A stretch of 64,000 bases of DNA from Erwinia sp. (lineage in GTDB: Bacteria > Pseudomonadota > Gammaproteobacteria > Enterobacterales > Enterobacteriaceae): NCBI GenBank assembly GCA_964016415.1, contig OZ024666.1, forward strand, positions 3,019,310 through 3,083,309, written 5' to 3'. This document shows positions 11,740-22,403 of this stretch, one piece after another. The notes below the pieces were generated by a model. The model was given only the letters and a program-made list of their open reading frames with translations, was not told where the DNA came from and ran no database searches. The first letter of the stretch is position 1. Every line of letters starts with the position of its first letter. A program made the position numbers and the translations under genes.

Positions 11740-12294
11740 ATGTCCCATCGCCTCAGACTGACTGATGGCCCTGCCATCACGTTGGAACAGATGTTAGCCG
11801 CCCGCGAACAGAGGGCATGGCGTCAGCAAGCCTGGCTGCAACAGCACCCGGTCCCCTTGATTTCACTGACACTGGTGGTACCGGGAAGTATCAAACAAAG
11901 CAGCGGTAGTCAGTTTCTCTTTCAACAGGCAGTCACGGCGATTACGGCGCTATGTGAATCGGCACACTATCCGCTGCTCAGGCAACAAACATGCTGTTCA
12001 GCGTGTGGTAACGAAGCGCTGTTTTCCGTTGCTGCTGATGCGCTATCGCTGAAAACCGCCTGTATTGACCTCGAAAACAAACACCCGCTTGGCCGGTTGT
12101 GGGATATCGATATTATTTCTCCCTCAGGCGATATCCTGTCGCGCACGACCAGCCATCAGGCCGATCGTCGTTGCTTACTATGCCAGGAGAGCGCCCATGC
12201 TTGTGCCAGATCACGCAAGCATTCAGTGATGGACCTTATTCAGGTTATGGAGGATAAACTCAATGCTTACCAACGCAATAGCCCAACCCTGTGA
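11740..12294 (+). CDS. citX: Apo-citrate lyase phosphoribosyl-dephospho-CoA transferase
   Basis: CitX (184 residues) transfers the prosthetic group made by CitG to Ser14 of CitD. Family features are visible: LEQMLAAREQRAWRQQAWL near the N-terminus, LISLTLVVPGSIK, the central HPLGRLWDIDIISPSG stretch, and a Cys-rich RRCLLCQESAHACARSRKHS. Its 3' end overlaps citG by about 30 bp, so the two maturation enzymes are translationally coupled. Confidence 0.94.
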   Translation: MSHRLRLTDGPAITLEQMLAAREQRAWRQQAWLQQHPVPLISLTLVVPGSIKQSSGSQFLFQQAVTAITALCESAHYPLLRQQTCCSACGNEALFSVAADALSLKTACIDLENKHPLGRLWDIDIISPSGDILSRTTSHQADRRCLLCQESAHACARSRKHSVMDLIQVMEDKLNAYQRNSPTL

Positions 12295-13150
12295 CAGTAC
12301 ATTTTATTTTTCCAGCAATATCACCCGGGCTGGCACGCTCGCAACGCTGGCATTATACAACGAGGTGGCTCTGACGCCGAAACCCGGTTTAGTCGATCGC
12401 AGTAACCCCGGCGCGCACCGGGATATGGACTTCCATACCTTTATCGACAGTATCAATGCGATAAGCCCCTGGTTCGATGAGTTTTATCACTCAGGCTACC
12501 GGCACCGGAAGCATTCACTCTGCACGCTACTGCGCACTATTCGCCCGGCCGGGATTGCCTGTGAACAGAGTATGTTGTCAGCCACACAAGGGGTGAACAC
12601 GCATAAAGGCGCTATTTTTTCCTTGGGCCTGATATGTGCGGTCATCGGCTATCTCGAAGGGCGACAACTTCCTCTTACTGCACGCAGTATATGCCACTCT
12701 GTAGCAGAAGCGTGCCATGGCCTGCTCAACGAACTCACTACAGCTGGCACACCGGATACCGCCGGGAAACGGCTTTACCGACAATATGGGTTTACCGGCG
12801 CTTGCGGAGAAGCGGCAAGCGGGTTTGCCACCGTCTGGCAATACAGTCTTCCCGCTTATCAACACTGCAAGGCATCAGGCTGCGATGAGCAGACAGCACT
12901 GTTACAGGCACTGATGCTGTTGATGGCTTATAATAACGATACCAATATCGTGGCACGCGGGGGACTGGATGGATTGCAGTTTGTACAACAGCGCGCACGC
13001 GCGATACTACAATCACCCGACAAACTTGTGGCAGAAGATCTCAGCCTGCTCATTGATTTTAATCAGCAACTGACTGAAAAATATCTCAGCCCCGGAGGCA
13101 GCGCAGATCTGTTAGCCGTGACCTGGTTTTTAACTCACTACGACAGGTAG
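12263..13150 (+). CDS. citG: Triphosphoribosyl-dephospho-CoA synthase
   Basis: CitG (295 residues) joins ATP and dephospho-CoA to make the citrate lyase prosthetic-group precursor. Diagnostic stretches are LYNEVALTPKPGLVDRSNPGAHRDMD, GVNTHKGAIFSLGL and YNNDTNIVARGGLDGLQ. It is the last gene of the operon and ends at TAG. The start at 12263 overlaps citX, and GGAGGA precedes it. Together with citC and citX it makes a full maturation set, so the complex could be active if CitE is made. Confidence 0.94.
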   Translation: MLTNAIAQPCDSTFYFSSNITRAGTLATLALYNEVALTPKPGLVDRSNPGAHRDMDFHTFIDSINAISPWFDEFYHSGYRHRKHSLCTLLRTIRPAGIACEQSMLSATQGVNTHKGAIFSLGLICAVIGYLEGRQLPLTARSICHSVAEACHGLLNELTTAGTPDTAGKRLYRQYGFTGACGEAASGFATVWQYSLPAYQHCKASGCDEQTALLQALMLLMAYNNDTNIVARGGLDGLQFVQQRARAILQSPDKLVAEDLSLLIDFNQQLTEKYLSPGGSADLLAVTWFLTHYDR

Positions 13151-13505
13151 CCATCATTGATTGCAGGTTATTTGGCAGTAACCACCACACGGTAAAATAA
13201 AAGTCTATCCTGTCGGGCTACCGGGATAGTGCTAAATCTGTCTGGCTGGTTCCCCGTAAAAGACAGTAAGCGATAGCATTTTCCCGATGAAGATTTTTAT
13301 CACTTCTCTCCTATCCGCCAGACATAACAGGCGCAGCCCGTTGGAATACTGACAGTGCGAAGAAACCGGAGGGTTCACAGAGTCGGCAAGAAATGAGAAT
13401 AGCGCCTTGGTGCAGAAGGGCAAGCAAAACAAACCTGGCAGGATAAGCGCTTAACCGAATCATTCTTTGTCTGGCACAGACAAAAATAATTCTCTGACGA
13501 TTAAT
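13151..13505. other. Gap downstream of citG
   Basis: About 355 bp with no convincing gene. A hairpin at 13205-13229 (CTATCC ... GGATAG with an internal CGG/CCG pair) could end the cit transcript, but it has no T-run. The short reading frames on the minus strand have no family resemblance or RBS. Confidence 0.4.
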
Positions 13506-13521
13506 TTTGATTGCTATCACA
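13506..13521. promoter_or_regulatory. Candidate CRP site upstream of the bglH-type gene
   Basis: TTTGA-N6-TCACA matches the CRP core TGTGA-N6-TCACA at nine of ten positions. It lies about 70 bp before the antiterminator element, suitable for activating a promoter between about 13530 and 13590. Catabolite control of a beta-glucoside-type porin would be expected. Inferred from sequence only. Confidence 0.5.
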
Positions 13522-13591
13522 AAAAACAATCCTTATTCCGCGATTTCCTTGTATTGTTCATCCTCTGTGGCACTATGTGAGCCATATTTCA

Positions 13592-13623
13592 GGATTGTTA
13601 CTGTTTATCAGGCAAAACCTAAA
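13592..13623 (+). promoter_or_regulatory. RAT: BglG-type ribonucleic antiterminator target
   Basis: The sequence GGATTGTTACTG, a short variable middle, then CAGGCAAAACC followed by TAAA matches the ribonucleic antiterminator target bound by BglG/LicT/SacY proteins. Its 3' part (AAAACCT) forms the left arm of the terminator that follows, so the two RNA structures exclude each other, as in E. coli bgl. Binding of a dephosphorylation-activated BglG protein would allow reading into the porin gene. No bglG-like gene is in this window, so control must come in trans. Confidence 0.88.
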
Positions 13624-13674
13624 TTTTTTATGTCGTTAATCTGACGATGGCATAAAAAATTTAGGTTTTTTTTT
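13614..13674 (+). terminator. Rho-independent terminator overlapping the RAT
   Basis: A perfect 19-bp inverted repeat (13614-13632 with 13651-13669) is followed by a T-run to 13674. The loop itself contains TCGT/ACGA. It overlaps the RAT by seven or more bases, the arrangement of an antitermination-controlled leader. Confidence 0.88.
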
Positions 13675-15662
<1,988 letters not shown>

Positions 15663-15690
15663 TCACCGGGTTGTAATGTGATTTCGCTGT

Positions 15691-15711
15691 CGCTGCACAC
15701 ACTGTGCAGCG
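15691..15711. terminator. Hairpin downstream of the porin gene
   Basis: A perfect 9-bp inverted repeat (CGCTGCACA / TGTGCAGCG) with a 3-base loop lies between two convergent genes. There is no clear T-run, so it is a probable but unproven terminator. Confidence 0.5.
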
Positions 15712-15742
15712 CAGTGAATGGGTGATCAATCCCCCCTCATTT

Positions 15743-16921
15743 TCAGTTCAGCTTGCCACCCGGACGCTGTCGAAACACTTTAGGTGTGATGTTGTACTCT
15801 TTGCAAAAGACAGTATAGAAATATTGTAATGAAGGATAACCACACATCTGCGCCACTTCACTCATACTCAGCGCAATAGCCGTTAACAGATAACGCGCCC
15901 GTTCCAGTTTTTCCTGATGAATCGCCAGGTGGATACTGTGGCCAGTTTCATGACGAAAACGTTTCTCCAGATTAGATCGCGACAAACCTACGGCATCCAG
16001 TACCTGCTCAACCTTGATGCCTTTGCAAGCCTGGAGGCGAATGTAATGCATTGCCTGGATAACCGCCGGATCACGCAGCGAACGAAAGTCAGTAGAGCGT
16101 CGGGCAATCACTTCTGCGGGCGGTATCAGAATACGCTGTTGAGGCACAGCCTGTTGTTCAAGTAACTGGTGCAGTAATGCGGCGGCACGATAGCCCATTT
16201 CACGCGTGCCTTGCCTCACAGAGGTGAGCGCAACACGTGACAAATAGCGGGTCATCTCCTCATCATCAATCCCTATCACACTCAACGTATCGGGCACCGC
16301 AATATTCAAATACTCGCACACTTGCAACAGATGGCGCGCTCTAGCGTCAGTCACCGCAATGATACCGGTATAAGGCGCTAATGTTTTCACCCAATCAGCC
16401 AGTTGATACTGCGCATGTTGCCATTTTTCCGGCGGTGTCGTCATGCCCTGATACACCGAAACAGCATGCTGTTCAGCACTGGCACGCTGAAGAAAGGCAT
16501 ACTCGCGCTCCGCCGCCCAGCGCTTGCCGCTTTCAGGCGGCAAGCCGTAAAATGCAAAACGGCGAAGCCCCTTCTCTTTCAGATGCGAGAAAGCTGCGTC
16601 AACCAGTGCGTTATTATCTGTTGCCACATAGTGGACAGGCGGATAATCGCTCTCCTGATGATATGAGCCGCCAACCCCCACTACGGGCATCGTCAACTTG
16701 TCCAGTAAACTGGCGACAGTGACATCATCATAATCCGCGATTACACCATCGCCCGGACACGCCCTGATAGCGTCAATCCGGCAACAAAAATCCTCTTCAA
16801 TAAAGATATCCCAGTCACATTGTGACGCCTGAAGATACTCTCCAACTCCCTCAACCACCTGACGGTCATACACTTTGTTGGCATTGAATAGCAACGAAAT
16901 ACGGTAACGTTTTTCACTCAT
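15743..16921 (-). CDS. XylR-like transcriptional regulator (AraC type), second copy outside the xyl locus
   Basis: A 392-residue XylR-family activator: a periplasmic-binding-protein-like sugar domain (about 5-275; RISLLFNANKVYDRQVVEGVGEYLQ, GVGGSYHQE, VTDARARHLLQVCEYL) fused to an AraC-type DNA-binding domain (about 285-385; IKVEQVLDAVGLSRSNLEKRF, MSEVAQMCGYPSLQYFYTVF). It is clearly a paralogue of the copy in the xyl cluster at 30135-31312, with long identical blocks, but is complete while that copy is frameshifted. Its neighbours are a porin and a C-S lyase/NhaC pair, not xylose genes. It could control those, or act as the working XylR. Confidence 0.9.
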   Translation of the reverse strand: MSEKRYRISLLFNANKVYDRQVVEGVGEYLQASQCDWDIFIEEDFCCRIDAIRACPGDGVIADYDDVTVASLLDKLTMPVVGVGGSYHQESDYPPVHYVATDNNALVDAAFSHLKEKGLRRFAFYGLPPESGKRWAAEREYAFLQRASAEQHAVSVYQGMTTPPEKWQHAQYQLADWVKTLAPYTGIIAVTDARARHLLQVCEYLNIAVPDTLSVIGIDDEEMTRYLSRVALTSVRQGTREMGYRAAALLHQLLEQQAVPQQRILIPPAEVIARRSTDFRSLRDPAVIQAMHYIRLQACKGIKVEQVLDAVGLSRSNLEKRFRHETGHSIHLAIHQEKLERARYLLTAIALSMSEVAQMCGYPSLQYFYTVFCKEYNITPKVFRQRPGGKLN

Positions 16922-17115
16922 GCTGGTCCCAACCCATCAGCCTGACTGGCTCATATATACCATGTCAGCGGCTGAGGTAATCACGGTTGTGTCTTATTGT
17001 GAAGCCCGTCACGTAAGAGATTTTTCGTAATCACAAAAACAAAACGAGGAATAAATAAATTGGCAAAAGCACGCTACGTTATTGGCACCAGGGGGTTTCA
17101 AAAAAGGATAATAAA

Positions 17116-18291
17116 ATGGACGAGGCGTTCGATCGCCCTGTTTCCCGCCAGGGAACTTACAGCGCAAAATGGGATGGTAAAATAAACACTTCACCGTACC
17201 ATTTAATTCCGCTTTCTGTCGCCGATATGGATCTCCCTTTGCCTGCGGACATCACGAGCGTACTCTCCGCCTGTACGCAAGGCGGGATCTATGGCTATAC
17301 CGTGCTGAGTGAAGATTGGCAGCAATGTGTGGCCGGATGGATGCGGCGACATTATCAGTGGTCAGTCGCACCTCACCACGTGGTTTTTTGTCCACGTGTG
17401 ATTCAGGCTGTTTCCCTCTATATCCAGAACTTTACCGCCCCAGGTGATGCCATAGCTACCTTATCGCCGACTTACCATCCAATCAGCAATGCGGTGTCAG
17501 TCAACCAACGCCTGCTGCTGGAAAGTGAACTGCGCTATCACGCAGGGCGTTACACCATCGATTTTATCGATTTGGAAGAAAAATTCCGTCAGGCGAAGAG
17601 CTTTATTTTTCTTTCACCGCACAACCCGACGGGAACCATCTGGGATCGCTACACACTACAAAAAATAGCGGCCCTGGCAGAAAAACATCAGGTTTTTATT
17701 ATTTCTGATGACGTTCATGCTGACTTTATTTTTACTCAGCACCAACACCAGGTTATTTCTACCGTGAGTGATTACGTCAAACAACACTCGTTTATTTGCA
17801 CTTCTCCGGCAAAAACATTCAACATGGCCGGGCTCGAAATCGCCAATATCATTATTGCCAACGATAAACATCGGAAAAAATTCCAGCACGCACTCGATGC
17901 TGCCGGCATTCACAACCCTGGTTTTCTCGCAGTTCCCGCCTATCGCCTTGCCTGCCAGCATGGTGATTCCTAGTTGCGCGAGATAAAAAACTATCTCGCC
18001 GGGAATCGAGCCTTAACCATTAAAACACTCAAGTCTGCGTTTCCACACTGGTTAGTTACCGAAGGTGGAGGGACCTACATGCTATGGGTTGATTACCGGG
18101 CAAGCGGGATCACCGAAGACCAACTTAAACACTGGTTTTTAACACGGGCTGGCGTTGAAATGAGTTGGGGTTCGGGCTTCGGCCCTGCAGGCGAAGGTTT
18201 TTTTCGCATTAATATTGCCACCACAAGAGCGACGCTGCTTGAAGCTTTACAGCGCATTGTGCGTACATTCCCTTATATCCACCAGGAGTAA
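17116..18291 (+). pseudogene. PatB/MalY-type cystathionine beta-lyase / aminotransferase interrupted by an amber stop
   Basis: A PLP-dependent C-S lyase of the MalY/PatB type (cleaves cystathionine and other S-conjugates). The motifs SVADMD(L)PLP, GGIYGYT, FLSPHNPTGTIW, ISDDVHADF and the PLP lysine in TSPAKTFNMAGL are present. Reading stops at TAG (17971-17973) after CQHGDS and resumes in the same frame with LREIKNYLAGNRA, through to EGFFRINIATT, at a total of 391 codons (MalY has 390). Relatives have Trp at the stop position (WLxxI/L), so a TGG to TAG change is likely. The product would lack the last 105 residues. It is followed 5 bp later by nhaC. Confidence 0.88.
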
Positions 18292-18296
18292 ATCTA

Positions 18297-19744
18297 ATGG
18301 AGCAGACCCAAAAACCCAGAGCACCCAGCCTGGCTGAAGCCCTGTTGCCTATTTTTAGTATGGTATTACTGTTGGGCATTGGCTATGCAGCTTTCGATCT
18401 TCCCCCTGAGCCTCTGATGATTCTGTCGACAGTGATTGCCGCATTGCTGGTGAAACGTCTTGGCTACCAGTACAACGAGATTTTAACCTCAATTGCGCAA
18501 AAAATAGCCAAAACAATGCCTACGCTGCTGATTCTTATTTCCGTGGGATTATTGATTGGTACCTGGATGGCGGGTGGTACGATACCCATGATGGTCTACT
18601 ACGGTCTTAAAATGATCGACCCTTCAATGTTATATGTTACCGCTCTGCTGGTCACGTCAGTGGTGTCGGTGTGCACTGGCACCTCATGGGGTTCCGCCGG
18701 CACTGTCGGTGTTGCCTTTATGGGGGTCGCCATGGGGATGGAAGCGAATCTCGCAGCAACCGCCGGAGCGGTAGTCGCAGGGGCGTATTTTGGTGACAAG
18801 CTCTCACCTCTCTCTGGTGATACTAACCTTGCGGCGATGGCCGCGCAGGTAGATCTTTATGAGCATATTGGTCACCTGCTCTATACCACACTACCTTCAC
18901 TGCTGTTGTCGGCAACCGTGCTGTTAATTTACGGCATGAGTGGCGATCTGGGTAACGCAGCCGTCCCTGAAAAAGTCTCATTGATCATTAATGGCCTGGA
19001 TGATGTATTTCACTTCAACCTGCTGCTACTGCTGCCGGTTGCCATCGTCTTGTATGGCTCTGTTACCCGGAAACCGACCATCCCGGTGATGCTGCTTTCT
19101 GCTCTGGTGGCTGTACTCAATGCGGTATGGATCCAGGGTTTTGCTTTTCATGATGTGATTAAAAGTGCGGTAGATGGCTTCAATGTTGCAATGGTCCCGG
19201 ATCAAGACGTCAGCCCTTTGCTGAGCAACCTGCTCAATCGTGGTGATATGAACTCGATGATGAGCACGCTGCTAATCTGTTTCTGTGCGCTCTCTTTTGC
19301 TGGCACCATGGCGCTCAGTGGGGCTCTGGAAGTGATTGTTCATAACTTACTGAAACTGGTGCATTCAACAGCCAGTATGATCCTTGCGACAATTGCCTGT
19401 GGTCTGACAATGATCAATGTCACCTGTAATGGACAAATTTCTATCCTGATCCCGATTGAGATGCTGCGCCATGCTTACATAGAACGCGGATTACATCCGA
19501 AAAATCTCAGCCGTACTGTCGAAGACTCGGCAACTATTTTCGAGCCGATTCTGCCCTGGACCGCTGCCGGGGCATATATGGCTGGCACGCTAGGCGTGGC
19601 TACTCTCAGTTACCTTCCCTGGGCAGTGCTCTGCTGGAGTGGCATCTTTTTTGCCACCTTGTGGGATTTACTGGCATTGGTATCGCCCGTTTATCCCCTG
19701 AAGAGCAAACCCGCCTGGAGGCAGAAAGCAATGAGAAAGCATGA
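18297..19744 (+). pseudogene. nhaC: NhaC-family Na+/H+ antiporter with a 3' frameshift
   Basis: An inner-membrane sodium/proton antiporter of the NhaC family with about 11 hydrophobic segments. GTSWGSAGTVGVAFMGVA and AYFGDKLSPLSGDTN are the conserved core. The reading frame runs on to 19787, but its last 45 or so residues are unlike the family. In the +1 frame, from about 19661, the sequence reads GFTGIGIARLSPEEQ and stops at 19744, the expected NhaC tail. One base has therefore been lost near 19661. All membrane helices except the last may be unaffected, so some activity is possible. It lies 5 bp after the lyase gene, consistent with cotranscription. Confidence 0.8.
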
Positions 19745-19776
19745 AAACCGCGGCAACGGGTACGCAGTCACTCTCT

Positions 19777-20541
19777 TCAGGATCTGATGAGATCAACAGG
19801 ATAGGAGCTAAACAGATAGCCATCAAAGTTGGGATCATCAACGTCAGAGAGCTCAAGCAGACGTAGCTTAACGTTCTCCAGGTGCTGCCACATCGCCGCT
19901 TTTGCCGCGACAGGATCTTTTTTTATCATCGCCGCGAGGATCGCCTGATGATCGGTGATCCACGCTTTACGATAATTTTTATCAGTAATGCGCGTATGCA
20001 ACGTTAACCACATCGGGTTATTCTCCCGCCATGCCCACGACTGCTTCAGCAATTCCACCAGCATGCTGTTATGCGTAGCCTGCGCAATCGTCAGATGAAA
20101 TTCCCGATCACCGCTCTCATCTTCTCCGGTGGTTAACTCATCCCGTTCCCGCTGTAACGCCTGACGCATATTGGCAATATCCGTCGGCGTCGCCTGCGTG
20201 GCGGCAAATTCAGCAATATTACTTTCCAGTAATTGGCGTGCCTGCAATAACTCAAACGGACCCGCGGCGTTCACCGCCTGTGAGTCAGGCAACGCACTCC
20301 CACGCAACTGCGGCAGAGTGATAATGTAGATACCGGAACCTTTACGTACCTCAATAATGTTTTCCAGTTCCAGCATAATCAATGCTTCACGCACCACCGC
20401 ACGGGAAACCTCAAGCTTCTCAGCAATTTCACGCTCAGGAGGCAGTCGGTCACCCACCTGATACTGCATATTGATGATCATTTCGCGCAACGCATTGCCG
20501 ACTTCCTGATAAGGACGTTTAGGTTCAGTCAACGGTGTCAT
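19777..20541 (-). CDS. uxuR: GntR/FadR-type repressor of hexuronate genes, UxuR-like
   Basis: A 254-residue regulator from the chosen ATG at 20541 (TPLTEPKRPYQEVG). The N-terminal winged helix-turn-helix (YQVGDRLPPEREIAEKLEVSRAVVREALIML) is followed by an all-helical FadR-type ligand domain with GPFELLQARQLLESNIAEFAA, EFHLTIAQATHNSML, WAWRENNPMW, and AKAAMWQHLENVKLRLLE. These blocks match E. coli UxuR more closely than ExuR. UxuR represses uxu genes and responds to fructuronate. A longer start at 20604 would add a hydrophobic, unusual N-terminus and run through the operator, so I reject it. Control of exuT and the uxuA operon beside it is inferred from shared operators. Confidence 0.9.
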   Translation of the reverse strand: MTPLTEPKRPYQEVGNALREMIINMQYQVGDRLPPEREIAEKLEVSRAVVREALIMLELENIIEVRKGSGIYIITLPQLRGSALPDSQAVNAAGPFELLQARQLLESNIAEFAATQATPTDIANMRQALQRERDELTTGEDESGDREFHLTIAQATHNSMLVELLKQSWAWRENNPMWLTLHTRITDKNYRKAWITDHQAILAAMIKKDPVAAKAAMWQHLENVKLRLLELSDVDDPNFDGYLFSSYPVDLIRS

Positions 20542-20592
20542 TGTGATAGCCGTAAAAAAGTGAACATAGCAGAGAAGTGAGTTTATCAGAAA

Positions 20593-20604
20593 TTGGTCGA
20601 CCAA
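20593..20604. promoter_or_regulatory. UxuR-type operator before uxuR
   Basis: The 12-bp perfect palindrome TTGGTCGACCAA lies about 50 bp before uxuR and resembles the TTGGTATACCAA-type operator of UxuR/ExuR. It suggests autoregulation. Confidence 0.65.
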
Positions 20605-20719
20605 AAATTCTTTTCACACTACCGGGAGAAAAAAATTCTCGTGCTGTCGAGGCTGCATTTAAAAAAGAAGAGGTAAACAGGGTGACCCGTCTACCTCTCA
20701 TTCCAAGGTGATCCCCCTC

Positions 20720-22018
20720 TTAATGTGCTTTACTCAGTGTCATACTGTCTGAGGATACAGGTTTTTCAGTCGTGTTATTGTCCCTGATCAACAACCAGAG
20801 TGCCGCCGCCCCTATCAGATCGAATATTGCTAATGCAATAAAGAAAGGACCAAAACCAATGATACTGACGAAGGCACCAATAAATAAGTTAAACAGTAGC
20901 TGACCCGACCAGGCACAGGCGCCTGCCATTCCCACGGCAGTAGCCACTTCATTCTTTTTAAACAGATCAGCGCCGAGCGTTGCGGCAACCGTAGATAATA
21001 ACTGATGAGAGAACCCACCAATACTGATGAGTAAAACAGCCAGATAAGGATTATCAACGATACTGACCAACCCGATGGTCGTCATCAGAATCGCACCAAG
21101 CGTAAAAGTGATGCGCCGCGAATTGATAAGCGAGACCCCACGGTCATTGAGAAATTTAGCGACAAAACCGCTCGCCAGACACCCCAGATCCGCCATCAGG
21201 AACGGCAACCAGACAAACATCGCTATCTCTTTCAGGCTGAAATTCAGCGTTTCGACAAAGAAAATAGGCACCCAAAAGTTGATCGTCCCCAGTGCGGGAT
21301 CAGCCAGAAAACGGGCGATTCCGATCCCCCAGAAATTCCGCTGTTTCAGGATATTTTTAACGGAGGTTTTCTCTTTTTTAGTGCTTTCGAGGTGTTTTTC
21401 CTGGCCATTTTCGATGTAAGCACGCTCTTCCTCAGAAAGACCTTTCGCATCCTTCGGGTCTTTATAAAAAATGAACCAAATCACGGCAGCAATCAGCGCC
21501 ATAGCTCCGGCAACCAGGAAGGCAAACTGCCAGCTATGAAACATGATACACCAGGCAATCAGAGGCGGTGCCAGCATGGCGCCAAAAGAGGTCCCCATAT
21601 TGAAGACCCCGGTGGCAATACCCCGCTCCTTAGCGGGAAACCAGGTTGAAGCGGTTTTTACGCCAGCCGGGATAGCGGATGCTTCACTGAATCCCATAAT
21701 GCCTCGCATCACCGCCAGCCCCTGCCAGGAACCAGTCAGTGCATGAGCCATCGTGGCACATCCCCAGATCATGGCACAAATGAAGAACCCGAGTTTCAAT
21801 CCAATGGTATCAATAAAAAAACCCATAATTGGCTGACCAATAGTATAGGCCAGCTGGAAGGCACTGATAACCCAGGAGTACTGCTCTTTGGTAATCCCCA
21901 GATCACTCATGATCGTCGGCGCAGCAACACCCAGCGCGGTACGATCAAGATAGTTAATGATGGTAATGAAACACACCAGAATAATCATATGCCATCTGTA
22001 ATGTTTAATTTTTTTCAT
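20720..22018 (-). CDS. exuT: Hexuronate transporter, major facilitator superfamily (ACS family)
   Basis: A 432-residue, 12-helix MFS symporter of the anion:cation symporter family that would import glucuronate/galacturonate. Near the N-terminus are YRWHMIILVCFITIINYLDR and the motif region FFIDTIGLKLGFF; GFSEASAIPAGVKTASTWFP is characteristic of ACS hexuronate/hexonate carriers. AGAAGG precedes the ATG. It is divergent from the uxuA operon, sharing a 385-bp control region with operators. The substrate is inferred from this context. Confidence 0.85.
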   Translation of the reverse strand: MKKIKHYRWHMIILVCFITIINYLDRTALGVAAPTIMSDLGITKEQYSWVISAFQLAYTIGQPIMGFFIDTIGLKLGFFICAMIWGCATMAHALTGSWQGLAVMRGIMGFSEASAIPAGVKTASTWFPAKERGIATGVFNMGTSFGAMLAPPLIAWCIMFHSWQFAFLVAGAMALIAAVIWFIFYKDPKDAKGLSEEERAYIENGQEKHLESTKKEKTSVKNILKQRNFWGIGIARFLADPALGTINFWVPIFFVETLNFSLKEIAMFVWLPFLMADLGCLASGFVAKFLNDRGVSLINSRRITFTLGAILMTTIGLVSIVDNPYLAVLLISIGGFSHQLLSTVAATLGADLFKKNEVATAVGMAGACAWSGQLLFNLFIGAFVSIIGFGPFFIALAIFDLIGAAALWLLIRDNNTTEKPVSSDSMTLSKAH

Positions 22019-22403
22019 ACGCAGCCTTCTGAATATTATCCTTTTTTATCACTCTGCTGGTTATGAAGCGTTAACCCGATAAACACGAGGAAAATTGGTT
22101 AACCTAATTTAAGAGTGATGCTTCGCTGCTCATTTCCTGCCAGTGAGCGAGCAAAATTCTGCATAAAACAGCCGGGGCATTATGTAATCCATCGCCTGTT
22201 TTTATATTGGTCTTCCAGTTAGTGTTTTTTATTGTGATCTGGTTAACCAAAATGGTTAACCAAAATAGGTTTCCCCTCCACAATGTGCCAGTATGGCATC
22301 ACGAAGATGTATCACTTTGTTGTCATTGGTTTTTTAAGGCACAGCACATCCATCAGATGGTATTAACCACTTCTCTATTTACGCTGCAGACATGAGGTTG
22401 AGT
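22019..22403. promoter_or_regulatory. Divergent control region exuT / uxuA with three UxuR-type operators
   Basis: Three palindromes of the TGGTTAACCA type are seen: one at 22093-22110 (AATTGGTTAACCTAATTT), near exuT, and a tandem pair at 22240-22249 and 22253-22262, 13 bp apart centre to centre, closer to uxuA. The proximal pair lies about 140-165 bp before the uxuA start. TGTGA at 22234-22238, adjoining the pair, may be half of a CRP site. No gene is seen in the region. Confidence 0.7.
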
